A stretch of DNA of 64,000 bases, taken from Sphingomonas gei. Lineage in GTDB: Bacteria; Pseudomonadota; Alphaproteobacteria; Sphingomonadales; Sphingomonadaceae. Position numbers and translations under genes: made by a program. Of the stretch, positions 42,780 to 51,317 are shown in pieces (within the stretch, counting starts at the first letter, position 1; each line of letters begins with the position of its first letter). Below the pieces are notes generated by a model. The model did no database searches, was not told the origin of the DNA, and was given only the letters and a program-made list of their open reading frames with translations. The DNA is taken from assembly GCF_004792685.1 (NCBI RefSeq), contig NZ_SRXT01000007.1, forward strand, positions 1-64,000, written 5' to 3'.

Positions 42780-42854
42780 GTGCTCCTGCGAAAGCAGGAG
42801 CCTGGGGTAGTTGAGTGCTTCGCCATCCTGGGCTCCTGCTTTCGCAGGAGCCCT
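42780..42854. repeat. Palindromic repeat family C, copy 2
   Basis: GTGCTCCTGCGAAAGCAGGA GCC (42780-42802) is mirrored by GGGCTCCTGCTTTCGCAGGA GCCC (about 42830-42854). It lies between convergent genes. Confidence 0.85.
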
Positions 42855-42868
42855 AGACAGTCAGGCGG

Positions 42869-44191
42869 TCATCGTTCGGCCGCCAGCTCCGCGGCGCGGG
42901 AGATCAGGCTGGCGAGGCGTGCTTCGCTCACGGCTTGCGCCGGATCGTTCCAGCCGGCGGTGAGCACGTACCAGTCGCCGGCCTTGGCCTGGAGCAACAG
43001 CGTCATGTTCATCACCCCCGGCTCCGAGCCGCCCTTATAGCCCACCCATTGCCATTTACCCGCCGCGCCGGGCGTAATGCCGGGGTTCTTCGACAGCACC
43101 GCACGCGCATCGGCACCCTTCGGACCTTCGGTGTTGCGGCGCAGCCAGTCCATCACGCGCACCAAATCGGCGGGCGACAGAAACCATTCGAGCGTGTCGA
43201 TCCGCACCGGCTTGCCGTCGCGGAACAGGGTCGGGCGGATCATCAGCGCCGGCAGCCTCGCGACTTCGCCGTCGAGGATGCTGCGGCGGCCGGCTTCGTC
43301 GGCGGCGAGATAGCGGCCGGGAAGGTCGTTCGCCTCGATCCCCTTGAGCTTGAACAGCTCCATCGTCGACAGGAACGGCCGGTTGCGCGCCGGATCCGCG
43401 ACTCCGACGACCGGGAGCATCGCCTCGACCTTAGCGCGGCCGAGCGTCTTCAGCAGGATGTCGGTCGCACTGTTGTCGCTGATCGAAATCATCTGGGTGG
43501 CGAGTTCGCGCAACGAGATCTGGCTGCCCTTGGGCTTGAGGTTATAGCCGCCGCCGGGAAGTTCGGACCCGTCGAGAGTGACCATGTCGTCCCAGTTGCG
43601 CTCGCCGGCATTGGTGGCGCGGACGATCTCGTCGAGAATGATCAGCTTGAACGCCGAGCCGATCGCGAGAGGATTGTCGGGCCGGTGCGTCGAGAGCAGT
43701 TGCGGGGCGCCGCTGCCCAGCCTGGCCCAGGCAAATCCCGAAATGCCAGGGAGCTGGGCCAGTGTCGTGGCGACGTCCGCCAGCGTCCGTTCGCGCGCCA
43801 CCGTCCCGGCGACCAGCAGGCCGGCAACGCGATGCGGCGCAGCGGGCTCCACGGCGATCCGAAGCGATGCGACAGCATCGCGATAGCCGATTTCGACTTC
43901 GGCGCTGAATGGATCTCGGACTTCGATACGCTCGACGCGCTGCAGTGGACCGAATGCGACCGTCAGTTGCGCGGCTATCGTGTCGAGCGTTGTCTTGGGT
44001 ACCTGCGTCTGGAAGGCGGGCGTGAAGAAGGTCTCGTAGCTGCCGGTTCCGGAAAGGATTCCGGGCAGCTCGCGGACGCGCGTCTGCAATTCTGGCGAGG
44101 CTTCCACGCTGGCTTGGGATGGCGGCGTCTGGGCAGCGAGCGGGGAAGCCGCGCAGAAAAACAGCGGCCAGAGCCGCAGGGCATGGTGCAT
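42869..44191 (-). CDS. Class A beta-lactamase-fold serine hydrolase
   Basis: A 440-residue periplasmic protein with a signal peptide (ends SPLAAQ, residue 21). The N-terminal 150 residues form an extra domain. The hydrolase has S179-A-F-K182 (SxxK), S238-D239-N240 and K386-G-G in place of KTG. The omega-loop Glu-x-x-x-Asn of true class A beta-lactamases is not visible. The length is also well above the usual 290. A DD-peptidase-like or esterase role is therefore as likely as beta-lactam hydrolysis. It is the last gene of a minus-strand run headed by an ECF sigma factor, suggesting an envelope-stress function. Confidence 0.83.
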   Translation of the reverse strand: MHHALRLWPLFFCAASPLAAQTPPSQASVEASPELQTRVRELPGILSGTGSYETFFTPAFQTQVPKTTLDTIAAQLTVAFGPLQRVERIEVRDPFSAEVEIGYRDAVASLRIAVEPAAPHRVAGLLVAGTVARERTLADVATTLAQLPGISGFAWARLGSGAPQLLSTHRPDNPLAIGSAFKLIILDEIVRATNAGERNWDDMVTLDGSELPGGGYNLKPKGSQISLRELATQMISISDNSATDILLKTLGRAKVEAMLPVVGVADPARNRPFLSTMELFKLKGIEANDLPGRYLAADEAGRRSILDGEVARLPALMIRPTLFRDGKPVRIDTLEWFLSPADLVRVMDWLRRNTEGPKGADARAVLSKNPGITPGAAGKWQWVGYKGGSEPGVMNMTLLLQAKAGDWYVLTAGWNDPAQAVSEARLASLISRAAELAAER

Positions 44192-44235
44192 ATCGGGACC
44201 TTCTGTCAGGCGCGTTTGCGGGAGCTTGTCGGCGG

Positions 44236-45441
44236 TCAGGGCTTTCCGACCGGCTTGTCGCCAGGCGCTGCGGAAGGTGTCGCCTCGGCGGTGAGATCGA
44301 GCGACGAGATCCGGCCCCAGGACGAGCGCACGCGCAGGCGCGAGCCTGTCGGGCGGTATACGTCATAGACCATCGTGAACCGCTCGACTTTGGTCAAACC
44401 GTCCGACCCGGCGGGGAGTGCGAACGGCGCGTAGCGGCGCTGGGCGAGATTCTCGCGCACCGTCTTCGGCCACGTCGCCTGGAAGTTTGACGATTCGCGC
44501 AATGTCTCGATGTCGTTCACCGTGCCGTCGGCGGCGATGCGATAGCGCACGTCGATCCATTCGGGCACCTTGTTGATGTTGCGGCCGTCCCTGAAGCGGC
44601 CCGATTCATGCCCTTCGGCACGCTGGATCAGCAGCGGCGGCGCGAAGACCAGCACCGGCCGATCGAGCCTGTCCCGCTTGAACGCGGCCAGCGCCGTATC
44701 GAGTGCCGCGGGGTCGCCGCGTTCCGACGCGAGCCGTGCGCGGAGCAGCCGCGCGGCGAAGCGGAATTCGGCGAATGCAGGCTCGGGGGTCTGCTCGATC
44801 GCCTTGATCCGGCGTTCGGTGCCTTCGCGATAGGCGGGGTTGGAATAGCTCGCCGCGGCATAGATCATCGCCTCGCGCAGCATCGCGAAACCGGCCACCG
44901 TCGGCAACCCGGCCTTGCGCGCCTGTCTGGTAACTTTGGCATAGACGTCGACCGCGGCCCGAAATCTTCCGCGCTTGCCGAACTGGTCGCCGACCATCAG
45001 CCGCTGCATCAGCACGCGCGAATCGCCTTTGTCGAGCCCGGCCTTGAGCGCGTCGAGCGCGTCGATCTGGAGGGTGCGCCCGAGGTCCGGATAGCCGTCG
45101 ACTTCGGTCAGCCGTCCGTAAGCGCGCGTCAGATCCGCGACTTCGACCGGGAAGGCTGCGGCATGGCGCGCATTGCGGCTGCGCGCTGCGGCCAGCGTCT
45201 TGCGGGCCTCGTGATATTGGCCGGCGACGAACTGGTTCTCGGCATGCGCGAGGCTGGCGTCGATATCGTCCTTGGGCGGGCATTTCCGCGCCAAGCAGTC
45301 CTTCAGCGCGGCTTCGGTCTGCCATAAAGGCGTGCCGGTGACGACGATCGTCTGGTCCGACTCGGGCGCGTCCTGCGCGTTTGCCGGAAAGGCGGCCGCC
45401 AAGGCGAGCACCGCACACGCACTACGCAACAGCATATCCAT
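44236..45441 (-). CDS. Secreted TPR-like protein with a TonB C-terminal-like domain
   Basis: A 401-residue protein with a signal peptide ending FPANAQ (about residue 23). The start of the mature part contains QTIVVTGTPLW, a motif known from TonB-dependent receptor plugs. A long helical, TPR-like region (about residues 60-280) follows. The C-terminal part VRYRIAADGTVNDIETLRES ... AQRRYAPF resembles the TonB_C fold. It lies between the beta-lactamase-fold gene and the putative anti-sigma gene, on the same strand. There is no membrane helix apart from the signal, so it is not a classical TonB. Confidence 0.75.
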   Translation of the reverse strand: MDMLLRSACAVLALAAAFPANAQDAPESDQTIVVTGTPLWQTEAALKDCLARKCPPKDDIDASLAHAENQFVAGQYHEARKTLAAARSRNARHAAAFPVEVADLTRAYGRLTEVDGYPDLGRTLQIDALDALKAGLDKGDSRVLMQRLMVGDQFGKRGRFRAAVDVYAKVTRQARKAGLPTVAGFAMLREAMIYAAASYSNPAYREGTERRIKAIEQTPEPAFAEFRFAARLLRARLASERGDPAALDTALAAFKRDRLDRPVLVFAPPLLIQRAEGHESGRFRDGRNINKVPEWIDVRYRIAADGTVNDIETLRESSNFQATWPKTVRENLAQRRYAPFALPAGSDGLTKVERFTMVYDVYRPTGSRLRVRSSWGRISSLDLTAEATPSAAPGDKPVGKP

Positions 45442-45519
45442 TTCCCCTCACGCCAGACCGAGTCGATCGCAAGTTCGGCGATGCTACCATCGACCGGCCA
45501 TACGTCACCAGTCCAGTCA

Positions 45520-46092
45520 TCACTGCGCGTCCCGATCGAGCGCGGCGATCGCCACGTCGAGGCGGCGCGCGGCGGCGCGGTTGAGCCAGTGGATGCCCCA
45601 GAACATCGCGCCCACGAGGGTGCCCGCGACGCCGCTAGCCGCCAACGCTACCGCGAGCGGCATGTGTTCGGCCGAAGCGCGGGCCGCGGCGAGCAGGAAG
45701 AGTACCATCCCCGGCACGATCGGCGCGAGATACCAGCGCCAGACGCTGAGCAGCAGGTCGCGCTGGGCGACGAGGTTCGCGCGGTGGAAGGCATGGCTCG
45801 CAGCGCCGAGCGCGGCATCGGGCGCCTTCGGGCGGCGGCGCCAGAGGTTGCGCATTACGACCACGGTGCCGAGGATGATCGCAGCGCAGGCGATGCGGAT
45901 TTCCCAATCGGCGGCGTGAACGGCGATGTTGGCGAAGATGCCGGCGCCCAGCAGCCCGGCAAGATATTCGACGCTATCGCGGATCCGGATGCGGCGGCGG
46001 AACCGCGCGTCGGCGCGGGCGAGCGCTTCGGCGTCGAGCGGCGCGGCATCGTGCTGCTGCTGCGTCCACAAAGTGGCGAGCGAATCGGTCAT
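45520..46092 (-). CDS. Four-helix membrane protein coupled to the ECF sigma factor (possible anti-sigma)
   Basis: A 190-residue protein with an N-terminal soluble part (about residues 1-40, Arg-rich) and four hydrophobic helices: about 42-59, 64-80, 119-136 and 145-165. The ATG overlaps the stop of the sigma gene by four bases (46089-46092), the usual position of an anti-sigma factor. The N-terminal soluble segment facing the cytoplasm could hold the sigma factor. No zinc HxxxCxxC motif of ZAS anti-sigmas is present. Assignment is by context only. Confidence 0.75.
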   Translation of the reverse strand: MTDSLATLWTQQQHDAAPLDAEALARADARFRRRIRIRDSVEYLAGLLGAGIFANIAVHAADWEIRIACAAIILGTVVVMRNLWRRRPKAPDAALGAASHAFHRANLVAQRDLLLSVWRWYLAPIVPGMVLFLLAAARASAEHMPLAVALAASGVAGTLVGAMFWGIHWLNRAAARRLDVAIAALDRDAQ

Positions 46093-46607
46093 GCCGCCTC
46101 TCCCGAATGGAAGCGCCGCGCAAGCAGCGCCTTGATGCGGTGGATTTTTACCGCGATGGTTCCAGCAGTGAGGCCGGTAACTTCGGCGATCGCCGCGGCG
46201 TCGAGCCCTTCGAGATAGAGCAGGATGACCTGGCGATCGGGCGGCTGGAGGCGGCGGATCAGCGCGTGGAGCCGCGCGATCGTGTGGGCCTGGCCGATCT
46301 CGGCCTCGGGGTCGCCCTCGGCGAGCAGGGCTTCGTCGTCAAGCGCGACGCGCTTCGCCTGGCGCGCGCCGCGCGCGGCGTGACTGGCGGCGACATTGTG
46401 CGCAACGCGATAAACCCAGGTCGAGAGCGCGCAACGGCGATCGAAGCCGGCGAAGCTGCGCCAGAGCGCGAGATGGATCTCCTGCTCGAGATCGCGGGCA
46501 TGATCGGGATTGGCCTCGACCGAGCGGGCGAGGCGCGCGATCGCCGGGGCATGCGCGGCGCCCGCCTCGGCATAGAGCGCGTCCTGCCTTGTTCGGTCGC
46601 TGCGCAT
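46089..46607 (-). CDS. ECF-type RNA polymerase sigma factor
   Basis: A 172-residue group 4 sigma factor. Region 2 (about residues 24-80) contains ARDLEQEIHLALWRSFAGF and STWVYRVAHNVAASH for -10 recognition. Region 4 (about 115-165) contains LQPPDRQVILLYLEGLDAAA and TGLTAGTIAVKIHRIKALL, the helix-turn-helix for -35 recognition. It heads the minus-strand run sigma, four-helix membrane protein, TPR/TonB-C protein and beta-lactamase-fold protein. The first two overlap by four bases. ECF group was not assigned. Confidence 0.93.
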   Translation of the reverse strand: MRSDRTRQDALYAEAGAAHAPAIARLARSVEANPDHARDLEQEIHLALWRSFAGFDRRCALSTWVYRVAHNVAASHAARGARQAKRVALDDEALLAEGDPEAEIGQAHTIARLHALIRRLQPPDRQVILLYLEGLDAAAIAEVTGLTAGTIAVKIHRIKALLARRFHSGEAA

Positions 46608-46686
46608 CGTCTGGACTTCCCCTCCCGTTCACTCCGTTAGTCGGCGGGGGGCAGGGATTCTTACACGGGCTCGCGAAAAAATAGCG

Positions 46687-48666
46687 TCAGGCGTCGATGA
46701 CTTCGCCGTCGAGCCTTGCCGCATTTTCCTGGATGAAGGCGAAGCGGTGCGCGGGGTTGTTGCCCATCAGCCGGTCGACCAGGTCCTTCACCCCGGCACG
46801 CTCTTCATATTCCTGCGGCAGCGTGACACGCAGCATGCCGCGCGTCTTGGGGTCCATCGTGGTTTCCTTGAGCTGGTTGGGGTTCATCTCGCCAAGGCCC
46901 TTGAAGCGGCTGACCTCGACCTTCTTGCCCTTGAACGCGCCCTCTTCGATCTCGATGCGATGCGCATCGTCGCGGGCATAGAGGCTCTTCGCGCCGACGG
47001 TGAGGCGATAGAGCGGCGGCTGGGCGAGATAGAGATGCCCGCGACGGACGATGTCGGGCATCTCCTGGAAGAAGAAGGTCATCAGCAACGTCGCGATATG
47101 CGCGCCGTCGACATCGGCGTCGGTCATGATGACGATGCGCTCGTAGCGCAGATTCTCCGGCACGCAGTCCTTGCGCGTGCCGCAGCCCATTGCGAGGATC
47201 AGGTCGGCGATTTCCTGATTGGCGAAGATCTTGGCGGTGGTGGCGCTGGCGACGTTGAGGATCTTGCCGCGGATCGGCAGGATCGCCTGGGTCTTGCGGT
47301 CGCGCGCCTGCTTGGCCGAGCCGCCGGCCGAATCGCCTTCGACGATGAACAATTCGGTGCCTTCGGGGCTGTCGGCGGCGCAGTCGGTGAGCTTGCCGGG
47401 GAGGCGCAGCTTGCGCGACGAAGTCGCGGTCTTGCGCTTGACTTCGCGCTCCTGCTTGCGGCGCAGGCGATCGTCCATCCGATCGATGACATAGGAAAGC
47501 AGCGCCTTGCCGCGGTCCATATGGTCGGACAGGAAATGGTCGAAATGGTCGCGGACGGCCTTTTCGACCAGACCCGTCGCCTCGGGTGAGGTGAGGCGGT
47601 CCTTGGTCTGCGACTGGAATTGCGGCTCGCGGATGAACACCGAAAGCATCAGCTCGGAGCCGGTCATCACGTCGTCGGCGGTGATGTCCTTGGCCTTTTT
47701 CTGGCCGACCAGCTCGCCGAAGGCGCGGATGCCGCGGGTGAGCGCCTGGCGCAGGCCCTGTTCGTGGCTGCCGCCGTCGGGGGTGGGAATGGTGTTGCAA
47801 TACCAGCTGTAGCTGCCGTCGCTCCACAAGGGCCAGGCGACTGCCCATTCGACCCGGCCCTGATCCTCGCCGGGAAAATCCTGCTGCCCCGTGAAGAACT
47901 CGGACGTCGCGCATTCGCGGCCGGCAATCTGTTCCTTGAGGTGGTCGCCGAGCCCGCCGGGGAACTGGAACACCGCCTCGGCCGGGGTCTCGTCCGAAAG
48001 CAATTCGGGCGCGCATTTCCAGCGAATCTCGACCCCGGCGAACAGATAGGCTTTCGAGCGCGCGAGCTTGTAGAGCCGCGCGGGCTTGAAGTGCATCTCG
48101 CCGAAGATCTCGGTGTCGGGCGTGAACGCCACCGAAGTGCCGCGCCGGTTGGGGGTGCCGCCGAGATGCTCGAGCGGGCCCAGCGTCTGGCCCTGGCTGA
48201 AGCGCTGGCGATAGAGCTGCTTGTCGCGCGCGACTTCGATGACGGTATCCACCGACAGTGCGTTGACCACGCTGATGCCGACGCCGTGCAGGCCGCCGCT
48301 GGTGGCATAGGCCTTGCCGGAGAACTTGCCGCCCGAATGGAGCATCGACAGGATCACTTCGAGCGCCGACTTGTCGGGGAATTTGGGATGCGGATCGATC
48401 GGCATGCCGCGGCCATTGTCGACGATCGTCAGCCGGTTGCCCGCCTCGAGCTCGATCTCGATGCGGGTGGCGTGCCCGGCCACTGCCTCGTCCATCGCAT
48501 TGTCGAGCACTTCGGCGGCGAGGTGATGCAGCGCGCGCTCGTCGGTGCCGCCGATATACATTCCGGGGCGGCGCCGGACCGGCTCCAGCCCTTCGAGCAC
48601 TTCGATCGAGGAGGCGTCATAGGTCCCCGACGGTACGCCCGGGGCGGCAAACAGGTCTTCAGCCAT
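46687..48666 (-). CDS. parE: DNA topoisomerase IV subunit B
   Basis: A 659-residue type IIA topoisomerase ATPase subunit that unlinks replicated chromosomes with ParC. The GHKL ATPase part has EVLDNAMDEA (about residues 52-61), VDNGRGMPID and GGLHGVGISVVNALS. The transducer and TOPRIM domain follow, with EGDSAGGSAKQARDRKTQA and MTDADVDGAHI. The length and the HLYLAQPPLYRL stretch fit ParE rather than GyrB, which is usually about 800 residues. A 49-codon gene ends 15 bases upstream on the same strand. Confidence 0.96.
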   Translation of the reverse strand: MAEDLFAAPGVPSGTYDASSIEVLEGLEPVRRRPGMYIGGTDERALHHLAAEVLDNAMDEAVAGHATRIEIELEAGNRLTIVDNGRGMPIDPHPKFPDKSALEVILSMLHSGGKFSGKAYATSGGLHGVGISVVNALSVDTVIEVARDKQLYRQRFSQGQTLGPLEHLGGTPNRRGTSVAFTPDTEIFGEMHFKPARLYKLARSKAYLFAGVEIRWKCAPELLSDETPAEAVFQFPGGLGDHLKEQIAGRECATSEFFTGQQDFPGEDQGRVEWAVAWPLWSDGSYSWYCNTIPTPDGGSHEQGLRQALTRGIRAFGELVGQKKAKDITADDVMTGSELMLSVFIREPQFQSQTKDRLTSPEATGLVEKAVRDHFDHFLSDHMDRGKALLSYVIDRMDDRLRRKQEREVKRKTATSSRKLRLPGKLTDCAADSPEGTELFIVEGDSAGGSAKQARDRKTQAILPIRGKILNVASATTAKIFANQEIADLILAMGCGTRKDCVPENLRYERIVIMTDADVDGAHIATLLMTFFFQEMPDIVRRGHLYLAQPPLYRLTVGAKSLYARDDAHRIEIEEGAFKGKKVEVSRFKGLGEMNPNQLKETTMDPKTRGMLRVTLPQEYEERAGVKDLVDRLMGNNPAHRFAFIQENAARLDGEVIDA

Positions 48667-48681
48667 GAGGAGGGTATAGGG

Positions 48682-48831
48682 TCACGCCGAATTGCGGCGC
48701 AAGGGACGCACGGTCCTGCGGGCGCGCAAACGGGCAATCTCGTGCATTTCGCCGAGAATCGCGCCGATGCTGCGCGCCTCGCGGCCGCGCGTGTCGCCGA
48801 AGTTCGACCATTCGCCGGGCTGTACGAACAT
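48682..48831 (-). CDS. Small basic protein gene in front of parE
   Basis: A 49-residue frame starting ATG 48831 with AGGAGG nine bases upstream, one of the clearest ribosome-binding sites in the window. The product starts MFVQPGEWSNFGDTRGREAR and ends in an Arg-rich tail (LRARRTVRPLRRNSA). No family is recognised. It ends 15 bases before the parE start, so it may be a small protein of its own or a translated leader affecting parE expression. A longer frame to 48888 lacks a ribosome-binding site. Confidence 0.5.
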   Translation of the reverse strand: MFVQPGEWSNFGDTRGREARSIGAILGEMHEIARLRARRTVRPLRRNSA

Positions 48832-48925
48832 GATGTGCGTCCTCCTTGCTTCGCTCCTAGCAGAACGATGTCTGCCGGAAAAGAACAAAAAGAGAACTGC
48901 GAGCGTGATCGAGGTCCCTGGCGCT

Positions 48926-50200
48926 TCAGGCGGGGAGTGGATCCGCGCGGATCGGGTCGCGCCGGCCGAAGCCGATCACGAACACCAGGGAGGCGAGCAC
49001 CGCGAAGACGCCGGCGGCGACGAATGCCGGGGTATAGGTCCCGACTTGCTCGCGGATCACGCCGGCACCGAAAGCGGCGACCGCGGCGCCGATTTGGTGC
49101 GCGACGAGCACCCAGCCGAATATGATCGGCGCATCGCGCTCGCCGAACGACTGGTTGGCGAGCTTGACCGTCGGCGGCACGGTGGCGATCCAGTCGAGAC
49201 CGTAGAAGATTGCGAATATCGTGAGGCTCACCGGGCCGAAATCGATGAACGGCAGCGCCAGCAGCGAGAGCCCGCGCAAGCCGTAATAGACTGCGAGCAG
49301 CCGGCGCGGGTCGTAGCGGTCGGTGAGCCAGCCCGAGGCGGTGGTGCCGATCAGGTCGAAGAAGCCCATCATCGACAGCAACCCCGCAGCGGCGACTGCG
49401 GCGATGCCATGGTCGCCGCAGAACGCGATCATGTGGGTGCCGACCAGGCCATTGGTGGTGAGTCCGCAGACGAAGAAGGTGCCGGCGAGCAGCCAGAAGA
49501 TCGGCGTTCGCGCAGCGCGGACCAGCGCCTCGATCGCCAGCCACGGCGTTGCCGCCTGCTTGAGCGGGGCGGGCGGCGGGGTGTCGTCCGCCTCGCCGAA
49601 GCGGCGGACGTTGCGCGCTTCGGGATGTTCGGGAATGAGCAAGGCGACGATCGGAATCAGCGCCGCGCAACCGAGGCTGACCGCGAGCGCGACCGGCTTC
49701 CACGCGCCGCCCTGCGACAGCCAGGCGAGGAAGGGCAGGAACACCAGCGCGCCGGTCGCCGTGCTCGCGCTCAGCAGCCCCATCACCAGTCCCTGCCGCG
49801 TGGCGAACCAGCGATTGACCACCGCGGCGCCGAGCACCGAGGCGACCGCGCCCGAACCGATCCCTGACAACACGCCCCAGCTCAGCACATAGTGCCACGG
49901 CGCGGTCATCCATTGGCTAGCGAAGGTCGATACCGCCATCAGCGCCAGGCCGACGAGCATCGTCCGCTTGATCCCGAAGCTCATCATCAGCGCCGCGGCG
50001 AACGGCCCGACGAGTCCGTACAGCAGCAGGCCGAGCGCGGCCGAGAAGGAGATCGTCGCGCGGTCCCAGCCGAAATGCTGCTCGAGCGGGAGCATCATGA
50101 CCCCCGGCGCCGAGCGCAGCCCGGCCGAGAACAGCAAGGCGAGGAAGGTGACGGCCACGACCAGCATGGCGGGGTGGTAGCGGCGGGCTGGGCGGATCAT
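48926..50200 (-). CDS. Major facilitator superfamily transporter
   Basis: A 424-residue protein with twelve predicted hydrophobic segments in two sets of six, separated by a cytoplasmic loop at about residues 200-225. It resembles the monocarboxylate/OFA branch of the MFS (SAGLRSAPGVMMLPLEQHFG in helix 1; FGIKRTMLVGLALMAVSTFA between helices 2 and 3; LTDRYDPRRLLAVYYGLRG between helices 8 and 9). Substrate cannot be predicted with confidence; organic acids or drugs are typical. It stands alone between the small gene ahead of parE and the coiled-coil gene. Confidence 0.9.
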   Translation of the reverse strand: MIRPARRYHPAMLVVAVTFLALLFSAGLRSAPGVMMLPLEQHFGWDRATISFSAALGLLLYGLVGPFAAALMMSFGIKRTMLVGLALMAVSTFASQWMTAPWHYVLSWGVLSGIGSGAVASVLGAAVVNRWFATRQGLVMGLLSASTATGALVFLPFLAWLSQGGAWKPVALAVSLGCAALIPIVALLIPEHPEARNVRRFGEADDTPPPAPLKQAATPWLAIEALVRAARTPIFWLLAGTFFVCGLTTNGLVGTHMIAFCGDHGIAAVAAAGLLSMMGFFDLIGTTASGWLTDRYDPRRLLAVYYGLRGLSLLALPFIDFGPVSLTIFAIFYGLDWIATVPPTVKLANQSFGERDAPIIFGWVLVAHQIGAAVAAFGAGVIREQVGTYTPAFVAAGVFAVLASLVFVIGFGRRDPIRADPLPA

Positions 50201-50300
50201 TTCAGCGGACTAGCCAAAAGCGCGCGCCGTGCCGAACGAAGATATATTGCGGGGCCGGCAGGATTGCTTGGAGCGTCTTGCCGGCGCTCGCGAGGCGAAG

Positions 50301-50543
50301 TTAGGCTTCGGTAAGATCGAGGCGGCGTTTGATCAGCCCGATATCGCCGCGAATATGATCGAGCTCGGAATTGATTCGGGCGACATCGCCATGGATGGAG
50401 GCGATGTCGCCTGCCATGGCCGCCTGTTGCTGCTCCAACGAGCCGAGCCGCATCTTGATCGAAGCCTGATCGCGCCGAAAGTCCGCGAACTCGGCGTGGA
50501 GCCGTTTCAGAAGCTCGAAGGTGAGTTCTGCGGTGTCGCTCAT
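50301..50543 (-). CDS. Small coiled-coil protein, function unknown
   Basis: An 80-residue charged protein made almost wholly of heptad repeats (LLKRLHAEFADFRRDQASIK, LGSLEQQQAAMAGDIASIHG, DVARINSELDHIRGDIGLIK). It has no signal or membrane helix. It probably forms a helical bundle; small proteins of this kind are common in alphaproteobacteria. A GTG/ATG in AGCGACACC context begins the gene. No operon partner is clear. Confidence 0.65.
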   Translation of the reverse strand: MSDTAELTFELLKRLHAEFADFRRDQASIKMRLGSLEQQQAAMAGDIASIHGDVARINSELDHIRGDIGLIKRRLDLTEA

Positions 50544-50596
50544 GCGCGCAACTTACCGTCCGAACGACAGCGAGTCGATGAACGACACCCGAGGCC

Positions 50597-51265
50597 TCAG
50601 CGAACCCGCGGGCCGCCGAAGGGCAGCGGGGGCGGGGGGCGGCGATCGCGGCGGGGGAGCTGCGCCTGATAGGCGTGGCCGCAATGCGCGACGCAATACG
50701 GGAAACCGGGGTTCACCTTGTCCCCGCAGAAATGGAAGTCGGGCTCGCCGGGATGGCCGAGCGGCCATTTGCAGATCCGGTCGTTCAGATCGAGCAGGCC
50801 GGTCTTGCCGGCGATCGCATCGCTGGGCTTTGCCGGGACCAGGCGGCGCGGCGGCGCGGGGGAGATCGGCGGAGTCTGCTCGCCGGGATTCTGACGGACG
50901 AAGCCGCCGGGGCCGACCGAGCGGAGTACCGGTGCGCTGGGTTCACGCGGCTCGGCCGGCGCGTCAGCCGAAGCCGAGGCGGGCGCGGGCGTTGCGGCCC
51001 GCGGCGCGGGCTCTGCAGCCGCTCGCGGCGCAGGCGCGACCGCAGCGGCAGGCTGCGCGGCGGGCTTGGGCGCGGGCGCTATGGCCTCTGCCTTGGCTTC
51101 GTTGGGCTTGACCGGCGACGGGCGCGACTGGAGGCCCAGCCGGTGCGCCTTGCCGATCACGGCGTTGCGCGACACGCCGCCGAGCTCCTCGGCGATCTGG
51201 GTGGCGGTCATCCCGCTGTCCCACATCTTCTTCAGCGTATCGATACGCTCTTCGGTCCAGCTCAC
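50597..51265 (-). CDS. gcrA: GcrA cell-cycle regulator
   Basis: A 222-residue alphaproteobacterial transcription factor that binds sigma70 and methylated GANTC promoters to switch on S-phase genes. The N-terminal helix-turn-helix (VSWTEERIDTLKKMWDSGMT, then ATQIAEELGGVSRNAVIGKA) is the GcrA DNA-binding domain. A long Ala/Pro-rich linker (about residues 55-150) is followed by the C-terminal domain CKWPLGHPGEPDFHFCGDKV with PYCVAHCGHAYQ. The GTG at 51265 fits the usual start (SWTEERI) with AGGAAG upstream. It is divergent from the ABC permease, with only about 50 bases between. Confidence 0.96.
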   Translation of the reverse strand: MSWTEERIDTLKKMWDSGMTATQIAEELGGVSRNAVIGKAHRLGLQSRPSPVKPNEAKAEAIAPAPKPAAQPAAAVAPAPRAAAEPAPRAATPAPASASADAPAEPREPSAPVLRSVGPGGFVRQNPGEQTPPISPAPPRRLVPAKPSDAIAGKTGLLDLNDRICKWPLGHPGEPDFHFCGDKVNPGFPYCVAHCGHAYQAQLPRRDRRPPPPLPFGGPRVR

Positions 51266-51317
51266 TTCTCTTCCTTCAACTTGCGGGCGGCGCGGGCAGC
51301 GTTTACGCGGACACGCG

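Noticed and set aside
42869..44191. Confident call as a class A beta-lactamase resistance gene
   Set aside because: SxxK, SDN and KGG are present but the omega-loop Glu motif is not visible and the protein is 150 residues longer than usual; only the fold-level name is given.
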